Shown here piece by piece: positions 1-7,930 of a stretch of DNA of 30,359 bases. Both the position numbers and the translations under genes were made by a program. The notes beneath the pieces are model-generated. The model saw only the letters and a program-made list of their open reading frames with translations. It did not search any database and had not been told where the DNA came from. The first letter of the stretch is position 1; every line of letters starts with the position of its first letter. The stretch comes from a virus, in IMG/VR virus record IMGVR_UViG_3300034107_000235, positions 1-30,359 of that record; one strand, 5' to 3'.

Positions 1-2
1 GC

Positions 3-1007
3 CATGGCAGCAGAGCAGAAGCAGTTGATCAGATCGCAGCACTGTATGCATCTGAAGCTGACAGGAGCACACGAATGATTGATCTGGAAATGTATCCGTT
101 GAGCCCACGCCAGAAGGCGCAGTACGAGGCCACTGAAAACCTTGTTGAGGTGTTCGGCCAGTACGATCAGACTGCTGGCGCTGATGGCTGCGGCTATCAG
201 GCGGAGTCTGAGCAGGCCAGTGATGGCATTGCTTGTGCTAACTGCGTGTTCTTCATGGAAGGCATGTGCGAGGTTGTGAGCGGTGAGATCGCTGCGGCTG
301 GTTTGTGCAAGCTGTGGGTGATCCCTGCAGGTTTGCTTGAGGGTGAACCTGAACCAGAGGTTGAGCCTGAACCTGTGGTTGAGGTTGAACCTGAACCTGT
401 GGTTGAAATTGATGGGTTTAAGCGTGGTGTGAAACCTGAGCGTGAGGTGCGCAAGCTTGAAAAGCTTGAGGTTCGTGCAACCCCTGATGGTGGTGCGATC
501 CTCGAGGGTTACGCAACTGTTTACGATTACGCTTACAACATTGGTGATATTGACCGTGGCGGGTTCACTGAGATCATTGCCGCTGGTGCCGCAACGAAAT
601 CGGCTGCAGAAGCTGATGTGCGTTTGTTGATCAACCATGAGGGTATCCCGTTGGCACGCACCAAGTCTGGGACGATGACGCTGACATCTGATGATATTGG
701 TTTGAGGGTTATGGCCGAGCTCGACCCGTCTAACCCTGTGAGCGCTTCGTTGCGTTCTGCGATGGAACGTGGCGACATGGACCAGATGTCTTTTGCGTTT
801 CGTGTGTTGCGTGACGAGTGGAACGATGATTACTCGATGCGCAAAATCTATGAGTTGAAACTGTTTGATGTTTCAATGGTGACGTACCCGGCGAACCCTG
901 CCACGGTGGCGAAGGTTCGTAACGATGCGCAAGTTTCCGAGCAGGCTTCAGGTCGTTCGGTTGAGATGGCGAAACGCCAGCTCGCAGCAATACCAGCACG
1001 CCGGTAA
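3..1007 (+). CDS. HK97-type prohead protease with N-terminal Cys-cluster (5' end outside window)
   Basis: This is probably the capsid maturation protease (peptidase family S78/U35), which cleaves the capsid protein delta domain and scaffold inside the prohead. Numbered from the in-frame ATG at 75, the protease domain spans about residues 125-282, with the family-type catalytic His in LLINHE (H188) and Ser in MSFAF (S239), followed by DVSMVTYPANPAT. Upstream lies a cysteine cluster (C54, C57, C65, C78) and a VEPEPVVE-type acidic linker (about 90-112). The frame is open from the first base of the window, and the upstream residues (HGSRAEAVDQIAALYASE) match the end of a small domain that often precedes phage proteases. 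Its likely beginning is at 30274. The ATG at 75 also has a good ribosome binding site (AGGAG at 63-67), so a shorter nested product is possible. It lies directly upstream of the capsid gene. Confidence 0.88.
   Translation, partial: HGSRAEAVDQIAALYASEADRSTRMIDLEMYPLSPRQKAQYEATENLVEVFGQYDQTAGADGCGYQAESEQASDGIACANCVFFMEGMCEVVSGEIAAAGLCKLWVIPAGLLEGEPEPEVEPEPVVEVEPEPVVEIDGFKRGVKPEREVRKLEKLEVRATPDGGAILEGYATVYDYAYNIGDIDRGGFTEIIAAGAATKSAAEADVRLLINHEGIPLARTKSGTMTLTSDDIGLRVMAELDPSNPVSASLRSAMERGDMDQMSFAFRVLRDEWNDDYSMRKIYELKLFDVSMVTYPANPATVAKVRNDAQVSEQASGRSVEMAKRQLAAIPARR
360..407 (+). repeat. 24-bp tandem duplication encoding VEPEPVVE linker
   Basis: Two adjacent 24-bp units (360-383 and 384-407) differ at only a few bases and encode the acidic, proline-rich linker VEPEPVVE twice. 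The linker sits between the cysteine cluster and the protease domain. It is likely a flexible or extended spacer whose length can change by slippage. Confidence 0.8.
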
Positions 1008-1094
1008 CAAGCCGGAACGCATGCCGCCTCCTGGCACATGCAGTCCACTTGAAGCCACAAGCTGATCCCATTCCTAAACAGAAAGGTTCCACAG

Positions 1095-2444
1095 ATGTTG
1101 GAGCAGATCCGTAGTTTGATTAGCGCAGCGCTTGATGAGCGTGATGCGTCGCAAGAAGCAGTTGAAGCGATCCTTGCTTTGGCTGAAACCGAAGGCCGCT
1201 CAGATATGACGGCTGAAGAAACAGAAAAGTTTGATGTTGCTCGTGCTGAGCTTCGTGAGATTGATGACAAGATCACCGCATTGCAGGCTCGTGAGTCTGA
1301 CCTCGTGGATCTTGCTACCCGTTCCGACAAGGCCGCTGAGGTCAGAAAAGAAGTACTACCCATGAACATCCGTGTTGTTTCAGAAGAGAAGACCTACCGT
1401 GCAGATTCCGAGCATGACTTTTTGAGCGATGCTATCGCTGCGAAGTTCGGCAATGACAACGCTGCGTCTGATCGTCTTGCTCGTGCCCGTGATGAAGCAC
1501 TCGCAGAGTACCGTTCAACAACTGGCAACTTCGGTGGCCTTGTTGTTCCTCAGTACCTCACAGAGCAGTTCGCTGCGACGCTTGCATCCGGTCGGCCATT
1601 CCTCGAGGCTGTCACCAAGGTTGCACTGCCAGCGCAGGGCATGAACATGGTGATCCCTCGTGGAGCAACTTCCACAGGTGTTGCCGCTCAGACCACTGAA
1701 GGTACCGGAGTAACCAACCAGACGTTCACCGAGTCCGATCTCACTGTTCCAGTGCGGACGTTCGCTGGCCAGCAGGTTGTTTCACGCCAGTCCATTGACC
1801 GTGGTACCGGTATCGGCCAGATTTTGTTGGCTGATCTGTATCAGCAGTACGCAACCAAGGTCAACGTTTCTGCCATCTCTGGTGACGGAACCGCTGGAGG
1901 CCACTTCGGAATCCTTAACACGACTTCGGTGCAGACCGCAGCGTGGACCGGCACCACAGGCGCAAGCCTCGTTGCTGCAATCCACAATGGTCTTGGCAAG
2001 GTCAACGCCGCACGCTACGCAGCAGCAGACCTCATCGTCATGCACCCTCGTCGTTGGGCTTGGCTATGCGCCCAGTCTGACTCGTCGCTGCGTCCGTTGG
2101 TCGCCATCGAGGGTTACAACTCCTTCAACGCTTCTGGCGCTGGAATTGCCGCAGGATATGGGCCAGTTGGTTCCATCGCCGGTGTGCCGGTCGTAACTGA
2201 CGCTGGTGTTCCAATCGTTCTCGGTGCCAGCACCGATGAGGATCGGATTATCATCACCCGCAAGGCCGATGTGTTGTTCATGGAAGATGGATCAGCACCC
2301 ATCGGGCTTACCCTCAACGAGGTTGCCGCAGCGAGCTTGAACGTCACCATGGTGACGTACGGCTACTCGGCATTCACCGCAGGACGCTACCCAGTGGCCA
2401 CCTGCAACCTGCAGGGAACAGGCTTCAAGCAGGTTCTTTCCTGA
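1095..2444 (+). CDS. HK97-fold major capsid protein
   Basis: This is the major head subunit. Residues 1 to about 85 are charged and predicted coiled coil (EQIRSLISAALDERDASQ onward), as expected of the delta scaffold domain removed by the protease. The HK97-type body starts around residue 145 at NFGGLVVPQYLTEQF, continues with FLEAVTKVALPAQGMNMVIP, and ends with the domain containing DADVLFMEDG-like and NVTMVTYGYSAF segments. The length of 449 residues fits a capsid protein that carries its own delta domain. The start has a GAAAGG ribosome binding site at about 1080-1085. An in-frame Met at residue 90 lies near the expected cleavage region. An 87-nt gap separates it from the protease, and a hairpin follows the gene. 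Confidence 0.93.
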   Translation: MLEQIRSLISAALDERDASQEAVEAILALAETEGRSDMTAEETEKFDVARAELREIDDKITALQARESDLVDLATRSDKAAEVRKEVLPMNIRVVSEEKTYRADSEHDFLSDAIAAKFGNDNAASDRLARARDEALAEYRSTTGNFGGLVVPQYLTEQFAATLASGRPFLEAVTKVALPAQGMNMVIPRGATSTGVAAQTTEGTGVTNQTFTESDLTVPVRTFAGQQVVSRQSIDRGTGIGQILLADLYQQYATKVNVSAISGDGTAGGHFGILNTTSVQTAAWTGTTGASLVAAIHNGLGKVNAARYAAADLIVMHPRRWAWLCAQSDSSLRPLVAIEGYNSFNASGAGIAAGYGPVGSIAGVPVVTDAGVPIVLGASTDEDRIIITRKADVLFMEDGSAPIGLTLNEVAAASLNVTMVTYGYSAFTAGRYPVATCNLQGTGFKQVLS

Positions 2445-2457
2445 GTTAACTAGGATG

Positions 2458-2490
2458 GGTGGTGCAAGCAGTGGGCTTGCTTGCACCACC
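2458..2490 (+). terminator. 13-bp perfect hairpin after the capsid gene
   Basis: GGTGGTGCAAGCA (2458-2470) pairs perfectly with TGCTTGCACCACC (2478-2490) across a 7-nt loop. It sits just after the capsid stop codon. There is no T-tract after it, so it may attenuate transcription or protect the 3' end of capsid mRNA and not act as a full terminator. Confidence 0.7.
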
Positions 2491-2519
2491 ACCTAACCCC
2501 GATCAACCAAAGGACAAAC

Positions 2520-3323
2520 ATGCAAGAGACTTTTGATCACCCTGGACAAGTCCTGCTGGCGTTCCCGTCAACAGGCCACGACATCAGCACACGGTTCATG
2601 CGTTCCTTCTGGGAGCTTGACGTTTGGGATCGTGAACGTGCAGTGCAAGTGTGGGAAGCGCTTGATGCACCGGAGTCACCGAACCCGATTGAGTTGCGCC
2701 TACTGCATAACTATGTTGCGCTCGAGGCCACAGCAAATCTTGCGAAGGCTCGCAACCGTTTGTGCGACGAGTTCTTAAAGACGTACACCGATGCCGAGTG
2801 GTTGTGGTTTGTCGATACTGACATGGTGTTTGAACCGCAGCTGATGCATCAGATGGTTGCACGAGCGGTCGAACATGACATCAAGATCCTTGGTGCGTTG
2901 TGTGTGATCCTCACCGCCGACGGCGTGATCCCCACCCTGTTCATTGATAACCCGCAGACGATCACGCAGGTGATGCTCGATTGGGCTCCGAACCAGCTGG
3001 CCGAGGTCGCTGCGACTGGCACTGGTTGCCTGCTGATTCACCGCAGCGTGTTGCAACAGATGTTTGATGCGAGTGGTGGTAGTACTAACTGCTGGTTTGG
3101 TTTCGATATTCGCTTTGGTGATGATGGTTCTGAGTGGGCGTTGGGCGAAGATGTGAGTTTCTGTTTGCGTGCGGGCGAGCAGGGCCACAAGGTTTATGTT
3201 GATACGACTGCGCATGTTGGGCATCACAAAGGCGGCAGGGTTTACTGGCCCAGTGACACAAAGACGATGGGTGTGACCCCACCTGAAGAACCACGCACCA
3301 CGGACGATAATGCTCGGACCTGA
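2520..3323 (+). CDS. GT-A type glycosyltransferase-like protein (GT2-like)
   Basis: This is probably a nucleotide-sugar-dependent glycosyltransferase. The sequence begins with a strand typical of the fold (QVLLAFPSTG), has NLAKARN at about 73-79, and carries the metal-binding D-x-D as WLWFVDTDMVF (D99, D101). A late segment, GEDVSFCLRAGEQGHKVYVDTTAHVGHHK (ED at 209-210), resembles the acidic catalytic motif and closing histidines of GT-A enzymes. The ATG at 2520 is preferred over an upstream TTG at 2481 because AAAGGA stands at about 2509-2514 and the TTG lies inside the post-capsid hairpin. Its place next to the capsid gene suggests that it modifies virion proteins or a host surface sugar; the acceptor is unknown. 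Confidence 0.75.
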   Translation: MQETFDHPGQVLLAFPSTGHDISTRFMRSFWELDVWDRERAVQVWEALDAPESPNPIELRLLHNYVALEATANLAKARNRLCDEFLKTYTDAEWLWFVDTDMVFEPQLMHQMVARAVEHDIKILGALCVILTADGVIPTLFIDNPQTITQVMLDWAPNQLAEVAATGTGCLLIHRSVLQQMFDASGGSTNCWFGFDIRFGDDGSEWALGEDVSFCLRAGEQGHKVYVDTTAHVGHHKGGRVYWPSDTKTMGVTPPEEPRTTDDNART

Positions 3324-4119
3324 CGCTTCTAGGTACATCCTCGCTGGTCGTGGTGTACCGGTGGCACGACCGTTCAATCTGAGATGGTTGCTACCTACCA
3401 TCTGCAAGGATGATCTGCGCAGATGGCGTGCGGTCTGGGTTACGTCATGGGTTGTTGCAGCGGTTGGCATGTTGTGGTGGTGCTCGGATCTTGGTTTGGA
3501 ACGTGCAGCAGCTGCAGCAGTGTTGTTGCTGGCATTGCCTGGAGTGTGGGGCCCGCAAGTAGTACGACCTGTTGGCGTTGACTTACCGGCGATGGCGGTG
3601 GCGATCATGGCTGTTGCCTGTTTCCAGCACGGACTGTGGCCTGTAGCGGTGTTGCTGATTTTGGTTGCCGCTTCCATCAAGGAAACATCACCTGTGTTTG
3701 CTGCGGTGTGGGCATGGCATCCGATCATGCTTATCGGTTTGATTGTGCTGGCTGTTGTGTGGTTTGTTCGCAAACCACAGATCGATCAGGTGACTGCACA
3801 GCCTTTGTTGCGCAGGGTGTATGAGCATCCTGTGATCACTGCTATGGAGTCTCATCGTGGGCGGTGGCGTGACGCTTGGTTGATGGTCGCACCGTGGGGT
3901 GCAACCTTGGCAGCTTTGTACCGGCCGTCGTGGCAGACGCTTCTGATTCTCGTTCTAGCGTACGCACAGCTTCTTGTTGCTACTGATACTGTTCGCCTGT
4001 TGCACACGGCTGCAGGGCCTGTGATGGCCATTGCTGCAGCACAGGTTCTACCTGTGCAGTGGTTGCCGCTGATACTTGTCGCACACTTCTTCTGGTGGAG
4101 AAAGCCCGAGGTCATCTGA
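3310..4119 (+). CDS. Polytopic membrane protein, function unknown
   Basis: This 269-residue protein has several strongly hydrophobic stretches: about residues 42-58 (VWVTSWVVAAVGMLWW), 65-80, 92-120, 133-153 (HPIMLIGLIVLAVVWFV) and the last 70 residues. It looks like an integral membrane protein with about six or more spans. It overlaps the upstream glycosyltransferase gene by 14 nt and its stop overlaps the ATG of the next gene, so the three are probably translated together. I do not recognise the family. A membrane protein within a head gene block, next to sugar and methyl transferases, could handle lipid-linked sugar transfer or alter the host envelope, but this is inference from position. 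Confidence 0.6.
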   Translation: MLGPDASRYILAGRGVPVARPFNLRWLLPTICKDDLRRWRAVWVTSWVVAAVGMLWWCSDLGLERAAAAAVLLLALPGVWGPQVVRPVGVDLPAMAVAIMAVACFQHGLWPVAVLLILVAASIKETSPVFAAVWAWHPIMLIGLIVLAVVWFVRKPQIDQVTAQPLLRRVYEHPVITAMESHRGRWRDAWLMVAPWGATLAALYRPSWQTLLILVLAYAQLLVATDTVRLLHTAAGPVMAIAAAQVLPVQWLPLILVAHFFWWRKPEVI

Positions 4120-4601
4120 TGCATCACGCAGTTCTCGAATGGGTGCAACGATGGGTGCCAGCAGGGCCAGCCAAAATTTTGGACTGCGGCGGCAGAGATA
4201 TAAACGGGCAACCGCACTACCTGTTCGAGCATTCGACGTTTGAGATCGTTGACCTTGTGGACGCACCTGGCGTTACTTGGGTAGGCGATATTCTCGACTA
4301 CGGCAGCACAGACAAGTTTGATGTGGGCCTACACCTCGAGGTTGCAGAGCACACACCTGATTGGCCGCTACACATCGCACACATGAAGAACCTGCTTGAC
4401 CATCGCAAAGGCCTGCTGATCTTCACCGCAGCCTGCTACGAACGTGCACCACACTCAGCGTCTGATGGTGGGCCGTTACAACCTGACGAGTACTACTTGA
4501 ACGTAGACCCCGACAACCTTTCTGTGATCCTCACACGCAACTTCGCAAAGCATGTGATTGATGTGCAGGGGAATGATGTAAGGGCTGCAGCATGGAGATG
4601 A
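4119..4601 (+). CDS. Putative SAM-dependent methyltransferase (class I)
   Basis: This 160-residue protein has a class I methyltransferase outline: KILDCGGRDINGQPHYLF at about 19-36 matches motif I (hydrophobic strand, acidic residue, glycines), TFEIVDLVD is the second strand ending in acid residues, and KFDVGLHLEVAEHTPDW resembles the motif where a SAM methylase often reads D-x-x-x-x-x-x-x-E-H. The TGATG overlap at 4117-4121 sets the start and implies coupling to the membrane protein gene. The set of glycosyltransferase, membrane protein and methyltransferase between capsid and connector genes suggests a surface-modification cassette. The substrate cannot be told from sequence. Motif I is shorter than usual, so activity is not certain. 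Confidence 0.62.
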   Translation: MHHAVLEWVQRWVPAGPAKILDCGGRDINGQPHYLFEHSTFEIVDLVDAPGVTWVGDILDYGSTDKFDVGLHLEVAEHTPDWPLHIAHMKNLLDHRKGLLIFTAACYERAPHSASDGGPLQPDEYYLNVDPDNLSVILTRNFAKHVIDVQGNDVRAAAWR

Positions 4602-4605
4602 ACGC

Positions 4606-5226
4606 ATGACAATAACAAACGGTTATCTCACACAAGCTGAAGCACTTGCCTACGTCGGGCAAAACCTTGTGCAAGACACAAGCCTTTTGGATGATGTGGT
4701 TACGTCGAGCTCAAGGATGATCGACCGTTACTGCGGGCGAGAGTTCTTTCAAACAACCGAGGCCCGTACGTTCGCCACATCCGATGACATCTACTCACTA
4801 GGTTTCGGTTCGTTCAACGACCTTGTGAGCGTCACGACACTTAAGACAGACCCGACTGGCGCAGGCGTTTACTCCACGACGATTGGTGCGACAAGTTTTC
4901 AGTTGTTGCCGTACAACGCATCGCAGATGGCTGAGCCATACGAATCGTTGCAACTTCTCGGTGGTGTGCAGTGGCCAGTGCCGACGTTCAACATGCGGCA
5001 GAACACGGTTGAGATAACTGGTGTGTGGGGTTGGCCTTCTGTGCCGCTTGATGTGAAACAGGCGTGCAGAATTATCGTGGCTGAGATCGCAAAGCTTGAG
5101 TCGGCACCGTTGGGTGTTGCAGGGTTTGGCGAGTTTGGTGTTGTGAGGGTTTCGCAGACAATGCCACCAAGGGCCCGCCAACTCCTACAACCGTACAAGC
5201 ACGGAAGTAACTTCGGTATCGCATGA
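4606..5226 (+). CDS. Head-tail connector (gp6-like adaptor)
   Basis: This is likely the adaptor ring that docks under the portal in HK97-like phages. It begins with an acidic helical segment, YLTQAEALAYVG...LLDDVVTSSSRMIDRYCGREFF, typical of gp6-like adaptors in which a bundle of helices carries a conserved Tyr/Arg-rich turn. The middle is beta-rich (LVSVTTLKTDPTGAG) and a WGWPSVPLDVKQACRIIVAEIAKL helix follows, a common feature of this family. The C-terminal MPPRARQLLQPYKH is also typical. The length of 206 residues is somewhat above the minimal family. A GGAGA ribosome binding site is present at about 4593-4597. Its stop overlaps the next start (ATGA). Confidence 0.75.
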   Translation: MTITNGYLTQAEALAYVGQNLVQDTSLLDDVVTSSSRMIDRYCGREFFQTTEARTFATSDDIYSLGFGSFNDLVSVTTLKTDPTGAGVYSTTIGATSFQLLPYNASQMAEPYESLQLLGGVQWPVPTFNMRQNTVEITGVWGWPSVPLDVKQACRIIVAEIAKLESAPLGVAGFGEFGVVRVSQTMPPRARQLLQPYKHGSNFGIA

Positions 5227-5615
5227 GCTCGATCACGAACGGCGAGATCAGAGAAGCGTTAGCGCAAGCACTTAACGCAGTGCCAGGGCTTAACATTTAC
5301 CGGTTCCCGCCGGAAGATGTAAACCCGCCATGCGCTTTCATCGCAGGGTTCAACATCACACCGCTCACGTTTGATGGGAACCGTGAAACAAAGGTTGATG
5401 TCACCGTTGTTGTCTCGCACAAACACGTTGACCAGATCGTTACCCTTGACGCAATGCTCGACTCCGATGGTGCTTGGTCGGTGGTTGACGCTATCGAATC
5501 TGCTACACCTCCTGGCATGAACTTTTTTGTTGAATCGATCGGCGGTTACCGTGAGCTCACCGTTGCTGATGTGGCCTACTACGCTGCAGATATAAACGTG
5601 ACGGTGCGAACATGA
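5223..5615 (+). CDS. Neck or tail terminator protein
   Basis: This small protein of 130 residues has an alpha-beta pattern: an N-terminal helix (GEIREALAQALNAVPGLNIYRF), a PPCAFI strand, a long strand (KVDVTVVVSHKHVDQIV), a helix containing LDAMLDSDGAWSVVDAIE, and a last beta hairpin. The arrangement resembles tail terminator or head-closure proteins of siphoviruses, which close the tail tube at the neck. No single diagnostic motif is present, so the assignment rests mainly on size, pattern and position between the adaptor and a gp10-like protein. ATGA overlaps join it to both neighbours. Confidence 0.5.
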   Translation: MSSITNGEIREALAQALNAVPGLNIYRFPPEDVNPPCAFIAGFNITPLTFDGNRETKVDVTVVVSHKHVDQIVTLDAMLDSDGAWSVVDAIESATPPGMNFFVESIGGYRELTVADVAYYAADINVTVRT

Positions 5616-6115
5616 GCGCAGCAGATTCGTTCGGTTTTAAAATGGTTCGCTATGCGGACAACATCACCGATGTGAACCGTAAGGCGACGATTGCCGCTGC
5701 GCTTGTTTACAAATCTGGGGTGTTGACATCTGCCGCTAGTTTCCTTGGCTCGGATCTGCGGTTCAGCGTGTGGAAGAAAGCACCCGCATACGGGCCGTCA
5801 CCGAGGTTCGGCGCAGGGTTCGAGGTTGGTGGCAGCAAAGTTCACGCAAACGCACTGTTGAAGGCTCGGCCTTTAGGCATGTGGCGGTTGCTAGAGAGTG
5901 GTACGAGAGAGGCAACTCACCCGATTAAGCTTCGCAAAAAGCAGGGCAAGAAGGTGATGAGTCGTGGCGGTCAGATATTCGGTACTACTGCAACGGTGCG
6001 TGGTATGAGAGGGCAGCAGTCGTGGTCGAAGGGTATCCGTTCAAGCGGGCCCGGTGCCATACAGGCGTACAAGCGCACACAAAAACTCGCACTGCTTGAG
6101 GCGAGTCGCAGGTAA
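5612..6115 (+). CDS. Basic neck/tail-completion protein (HK97 gp10-like)
   Basis: This 167-residue basic protein has the features of the HK97 gp10-like group: an N-terminal helix, a middle with glycine-rich basic loops (SPRFGAGFEVGGSKVHANALLKARPLGMWRLLESGTREATHPIKLRKKQGKK) and a C-terminal arginine-rich helix ending EASRR. The combination LLESGT followed by basic residues is typical of phage minor neck proteins. It is coupled to the upstream gene by ATGA, and its TAA overlaps the ATG of the glycosyltransferase that follows. The role is probably head-tail joining. Confidence is moderate because these short proteins diverge fast. Confidence 0.55.
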   Translation: MSAADSFGFKMVRYADNITDVNRKATIAAALVYKSGVLTSAASFLGSDLRFSVWKKAPAYGPSPRFGAGFEVGGSKVHANALLKARPLGMWRLLESGTREATHPIKLRKKQGKKVMSRGGQIFGTTATVRGMRGQQSWSKGIRSSGPGAIQAYKRTQKLALLEASRR

Positions 6116-7155
6116 TGCGAATACTTGTTGTGCACCCCGGTCCTAATTTCAGTGTGCAAGATGTGCATGATGGTTGGGTTGAGGGTTTCGAGGAGTTAGG
6201 CCACGAGGTCCAGCAGTACAACCTTGGTGATCGTTTGACATGGGCTGCGATAGCGCACCTTGGCATGGATGACGGCAGCTACATCAAAGCGTTCCCGAAA
6301 CCAGAGAACGTGTACAGCTTTGCGATCAGTGGTCTGCCGCAGGCTGCGTTGTACTGGTGGCCGCAACTGATTGTGTTTGTCAGCGGGTTCACGGTTGACC
6401 CGCAGTTCTTAGAGGTTTGCCGTGGTCGTGGTATCAAAACAGCTTGCGTGATGACCGAGAGCCCGTATGAGGAATCACGGCAACTGTTGATCGCACCGCA
6501 CTTTGATGCTGTGGCGTTGAACGATCCGACCAACATGGGCCAGTACGCAACGCTCACGACAGCGGTTTACACACCGCACGCATACCGGCCTGAGATCCAT
6601 TTTGAAGGCGAAGCACACGAGGACTACCACAGCGATTGTGTGTTTGTCGGTACGGGCTACCCATCGAGGGTTGCTTTCCTTGAGCGGTGCAACTTTGACG
6701 GCATTGATCTTGCGTTGGCTGGTAACTGGCAGAACGTGCCGACAGTCCTGGCTGATCGTGTTGTGCATGACATCGAAGACTGCATCGATAACGCACAGAC
6801 CGCAGAGTTGTACCGTGGCGCTAAAACCAGTTTCAACATTTACCGTACCGAGAACAACGGTGATGTTTCTGATGGTGCTGATGGTTGGTCTGTTGGGCCT
6901 CGTGAGATCGAGCTCGCAGCGTCTGGCACTTGGTTCGCACGGCAATCTCGTGGTGAGTCTGACGAGCTTTTTCCGATGCTCCCTACTTTTAACAGTCCTG
7001 AAGAACTTAGCGAGCTAATACGCTGGGCTCTTGAGAATCCCGTTGAGCGGCAAATTGCCGCTGAGCAGGCAAAACGTGTGGTCGCTGATCGTACGTTTCC
7101 GAATAATGCCCACATGTTGCTTGCAGCGTGTGGCCTAGTGAAAAGAGAAAGCTAA
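6115..7155 (+). CDS. GT-B type glycosyltransferase (CgeB/GT4-like)
   Basis: This 346-residue protein is probably a glycosyltransferase of the GT-B fold. The N-terminal MRILVVHPGPNFSVQDVHDGW is the characteristic first strand and loop of a group found in many actinophages. An N-terminal domain runs to about 170 (DPTNMGQY, YTPHAYRPEIH), and the C-terminal Rossmann domain begins at CVFVGTGYPSRVAFLERC and contains ELYRGAKTSFNIYRTENN and the conserved acidic segment SVGPREIELAASGTWF, where a Glu usually contacts the donor nucleotide. It follows the neck genes and its TAA overlaps the tail tube ATG. This placement fits sugar modification of tail or capsid proteins. The sugar and acceptor are not known. 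Confidence 0.75.
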   Translation: MRILVVHPGPNFSVQDVHDGWVEGFEELGHEVQQYNLGDRLTWAAIAHLGMDDGSYIKAFPKPENVYSFAISGLPQAALYWWPQLIVFVSGFTVDPQFLEVCRGRGIKTACVMTESPYEESRQLLIAPHFDAVALNDPTNMGQYATLTTAVYTPHAYRPEIHFEGEAHEDYHSDCVFVGTGYPSRVAFLERCNFDGIDLALAGNWQNVPTVLADRVVHDIEDCIDNAQTAELYRGAKTSFNIYRTENNGDVSDGADGWSVGPREIELAASGTWFARQSRGESDELFPMLPTFNSPEELSELIRWALENPVERQIAAEQAKRVVADRTFPNNAHMLLAACGLVKRES

Positions 7156-7565
7156 TGGCTAATCCGATCAGCGGTCGCAAGGGCCGTGTATACATCGATG
7201 CGAGTGCAAACGGGACTGCAGCGGCTTCACCTGTTGCAAACCTGAACACATGGGGACTTGATTCCACCACAGACAAGACCGAAGTGACCTCGTTTTCTGA
7301 CACCTCGAAGACTTACGTTGTTGGTCTGCCTGATGGCAGCATCAGCTTCGGTGGTTTTTGGGATACTGCTGCAGGTTCGCAGTTCGGTATCACAAACTCG
7401 GTTGCTCAAGGGAGAAAATTCTACTTGTATCCATCGACCGACAATGCGCAGTACTTCTTCGGTCAAGCGCACTTCGATCTGTCTATCACTCAGACCGTTT
7501 CTGGTGCTGTTGAGATCAGCGGTACTGGTTCAGCGGCGAGCTCGATCAGCAGCGTTGGTACCTGA
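7155..7565 (+). CDS. Major tail tube protein
   Basis: This 136-residue protein probably forms the tail tube. It opens with MANPISGRKGRVYIDASANGTA, a beta hairpin start usual for this family, followed by LNTWGLDSTTDKTEVTSFSD, the conserved region of tail tube subunits where a DxxEVTxFxD-like motif recurs, and ends in serine-rich beta strands (GAVEISGTGSAASSISS). Size and position immediately upstream of a frameshifting chaperone gene and the tape measure gene support it. The ATG at 7155 overlaps the upstream TAA and has an AGAGAAAG-like ribosome site; an earlier in-frame ATG at 7128 lies inside the previous gene and is less likely. Confidence 0.83.
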   Translation: MANPISGRKGRVYIDASANGTAAASPVANLNTWGLDSTTDKTEVTSFSDTSKTYVVGLPDGSISFGGFWDTAAGSQFGITNSVAQGRKFYLYPSTDNAQYFFGQAHFDLSITQTVSGAVEISGTGSAASSISSVGT

Positions 7566-7567
7566 TC

Positions 7568-7930
7568 ATGGCTGACGAGTGGGCCGTCAACCTTCCAGAC
7601 AAAAAGCAGGTCAGACTTTCTGACTTCACGCTTGATGAGCTGGTGCAACTTGAATCGGATTGTGATGAGGAGTGGTGGGCGCTCCTATCGCACCCGTTCA
7701 AAAGTGCGAAGAATGCGAAGTACATTTACGCAGCGGCATGCGCACAACAAGGCGTTGAGCCTGCTGTGTTAACGGTGCGGATGTTGACTGATGTATTTGT
7801 CCAGGTGCCTGATGATATGCCTGAGATTTATGAAGGGCCTATCCCAAAAGGGGAGGACGATCCACAGACAGCTGGGTCGTCTGGTGTGCCCTCCGATTCC
7901 AGTGGACCCCAGAACAAACCCGAAGCTTAA
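7568..7930 (+). CDS. Tail assembly chaperone, zero-frame product (gpG-like)
   Basis: This 120-residue acidic protein has the usual chaperone make-up: a helical N-terminal part (LSDFTLDELVQLESDCDEEWWALLSHPFKSAKNAKYIYAAACAQ) and a flexible acidic tail. It lies between the tail tube and tape measure genes. The tape measure is wrapped by this protein and by its frameshifted longer form during tail assembly. Codons 93-94 are CCA AAA within the slippery heptamer CCCAAAA (7843-7849), from which the longer form is made. Confidence 0.8.
   Translation: MADEWAVNLPDKKQVRLSDFTLDELVQLESDCDEEWWALLSHPFKSAKNAKYIYAAACAQQGVEPAVLTVRMLTDVFVQVPDDMPEIYEGPIPKGEDDPQTAGSSGVPSDSSGPQNKPEA

Noticed and set aside
2775-3773. 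332-codon minus-strand open frame opposite the glycosyltransferase and membrane protein genes
   Set aside because: It is a shadow of plus-strand genes, Thr/His-rich with no family features.
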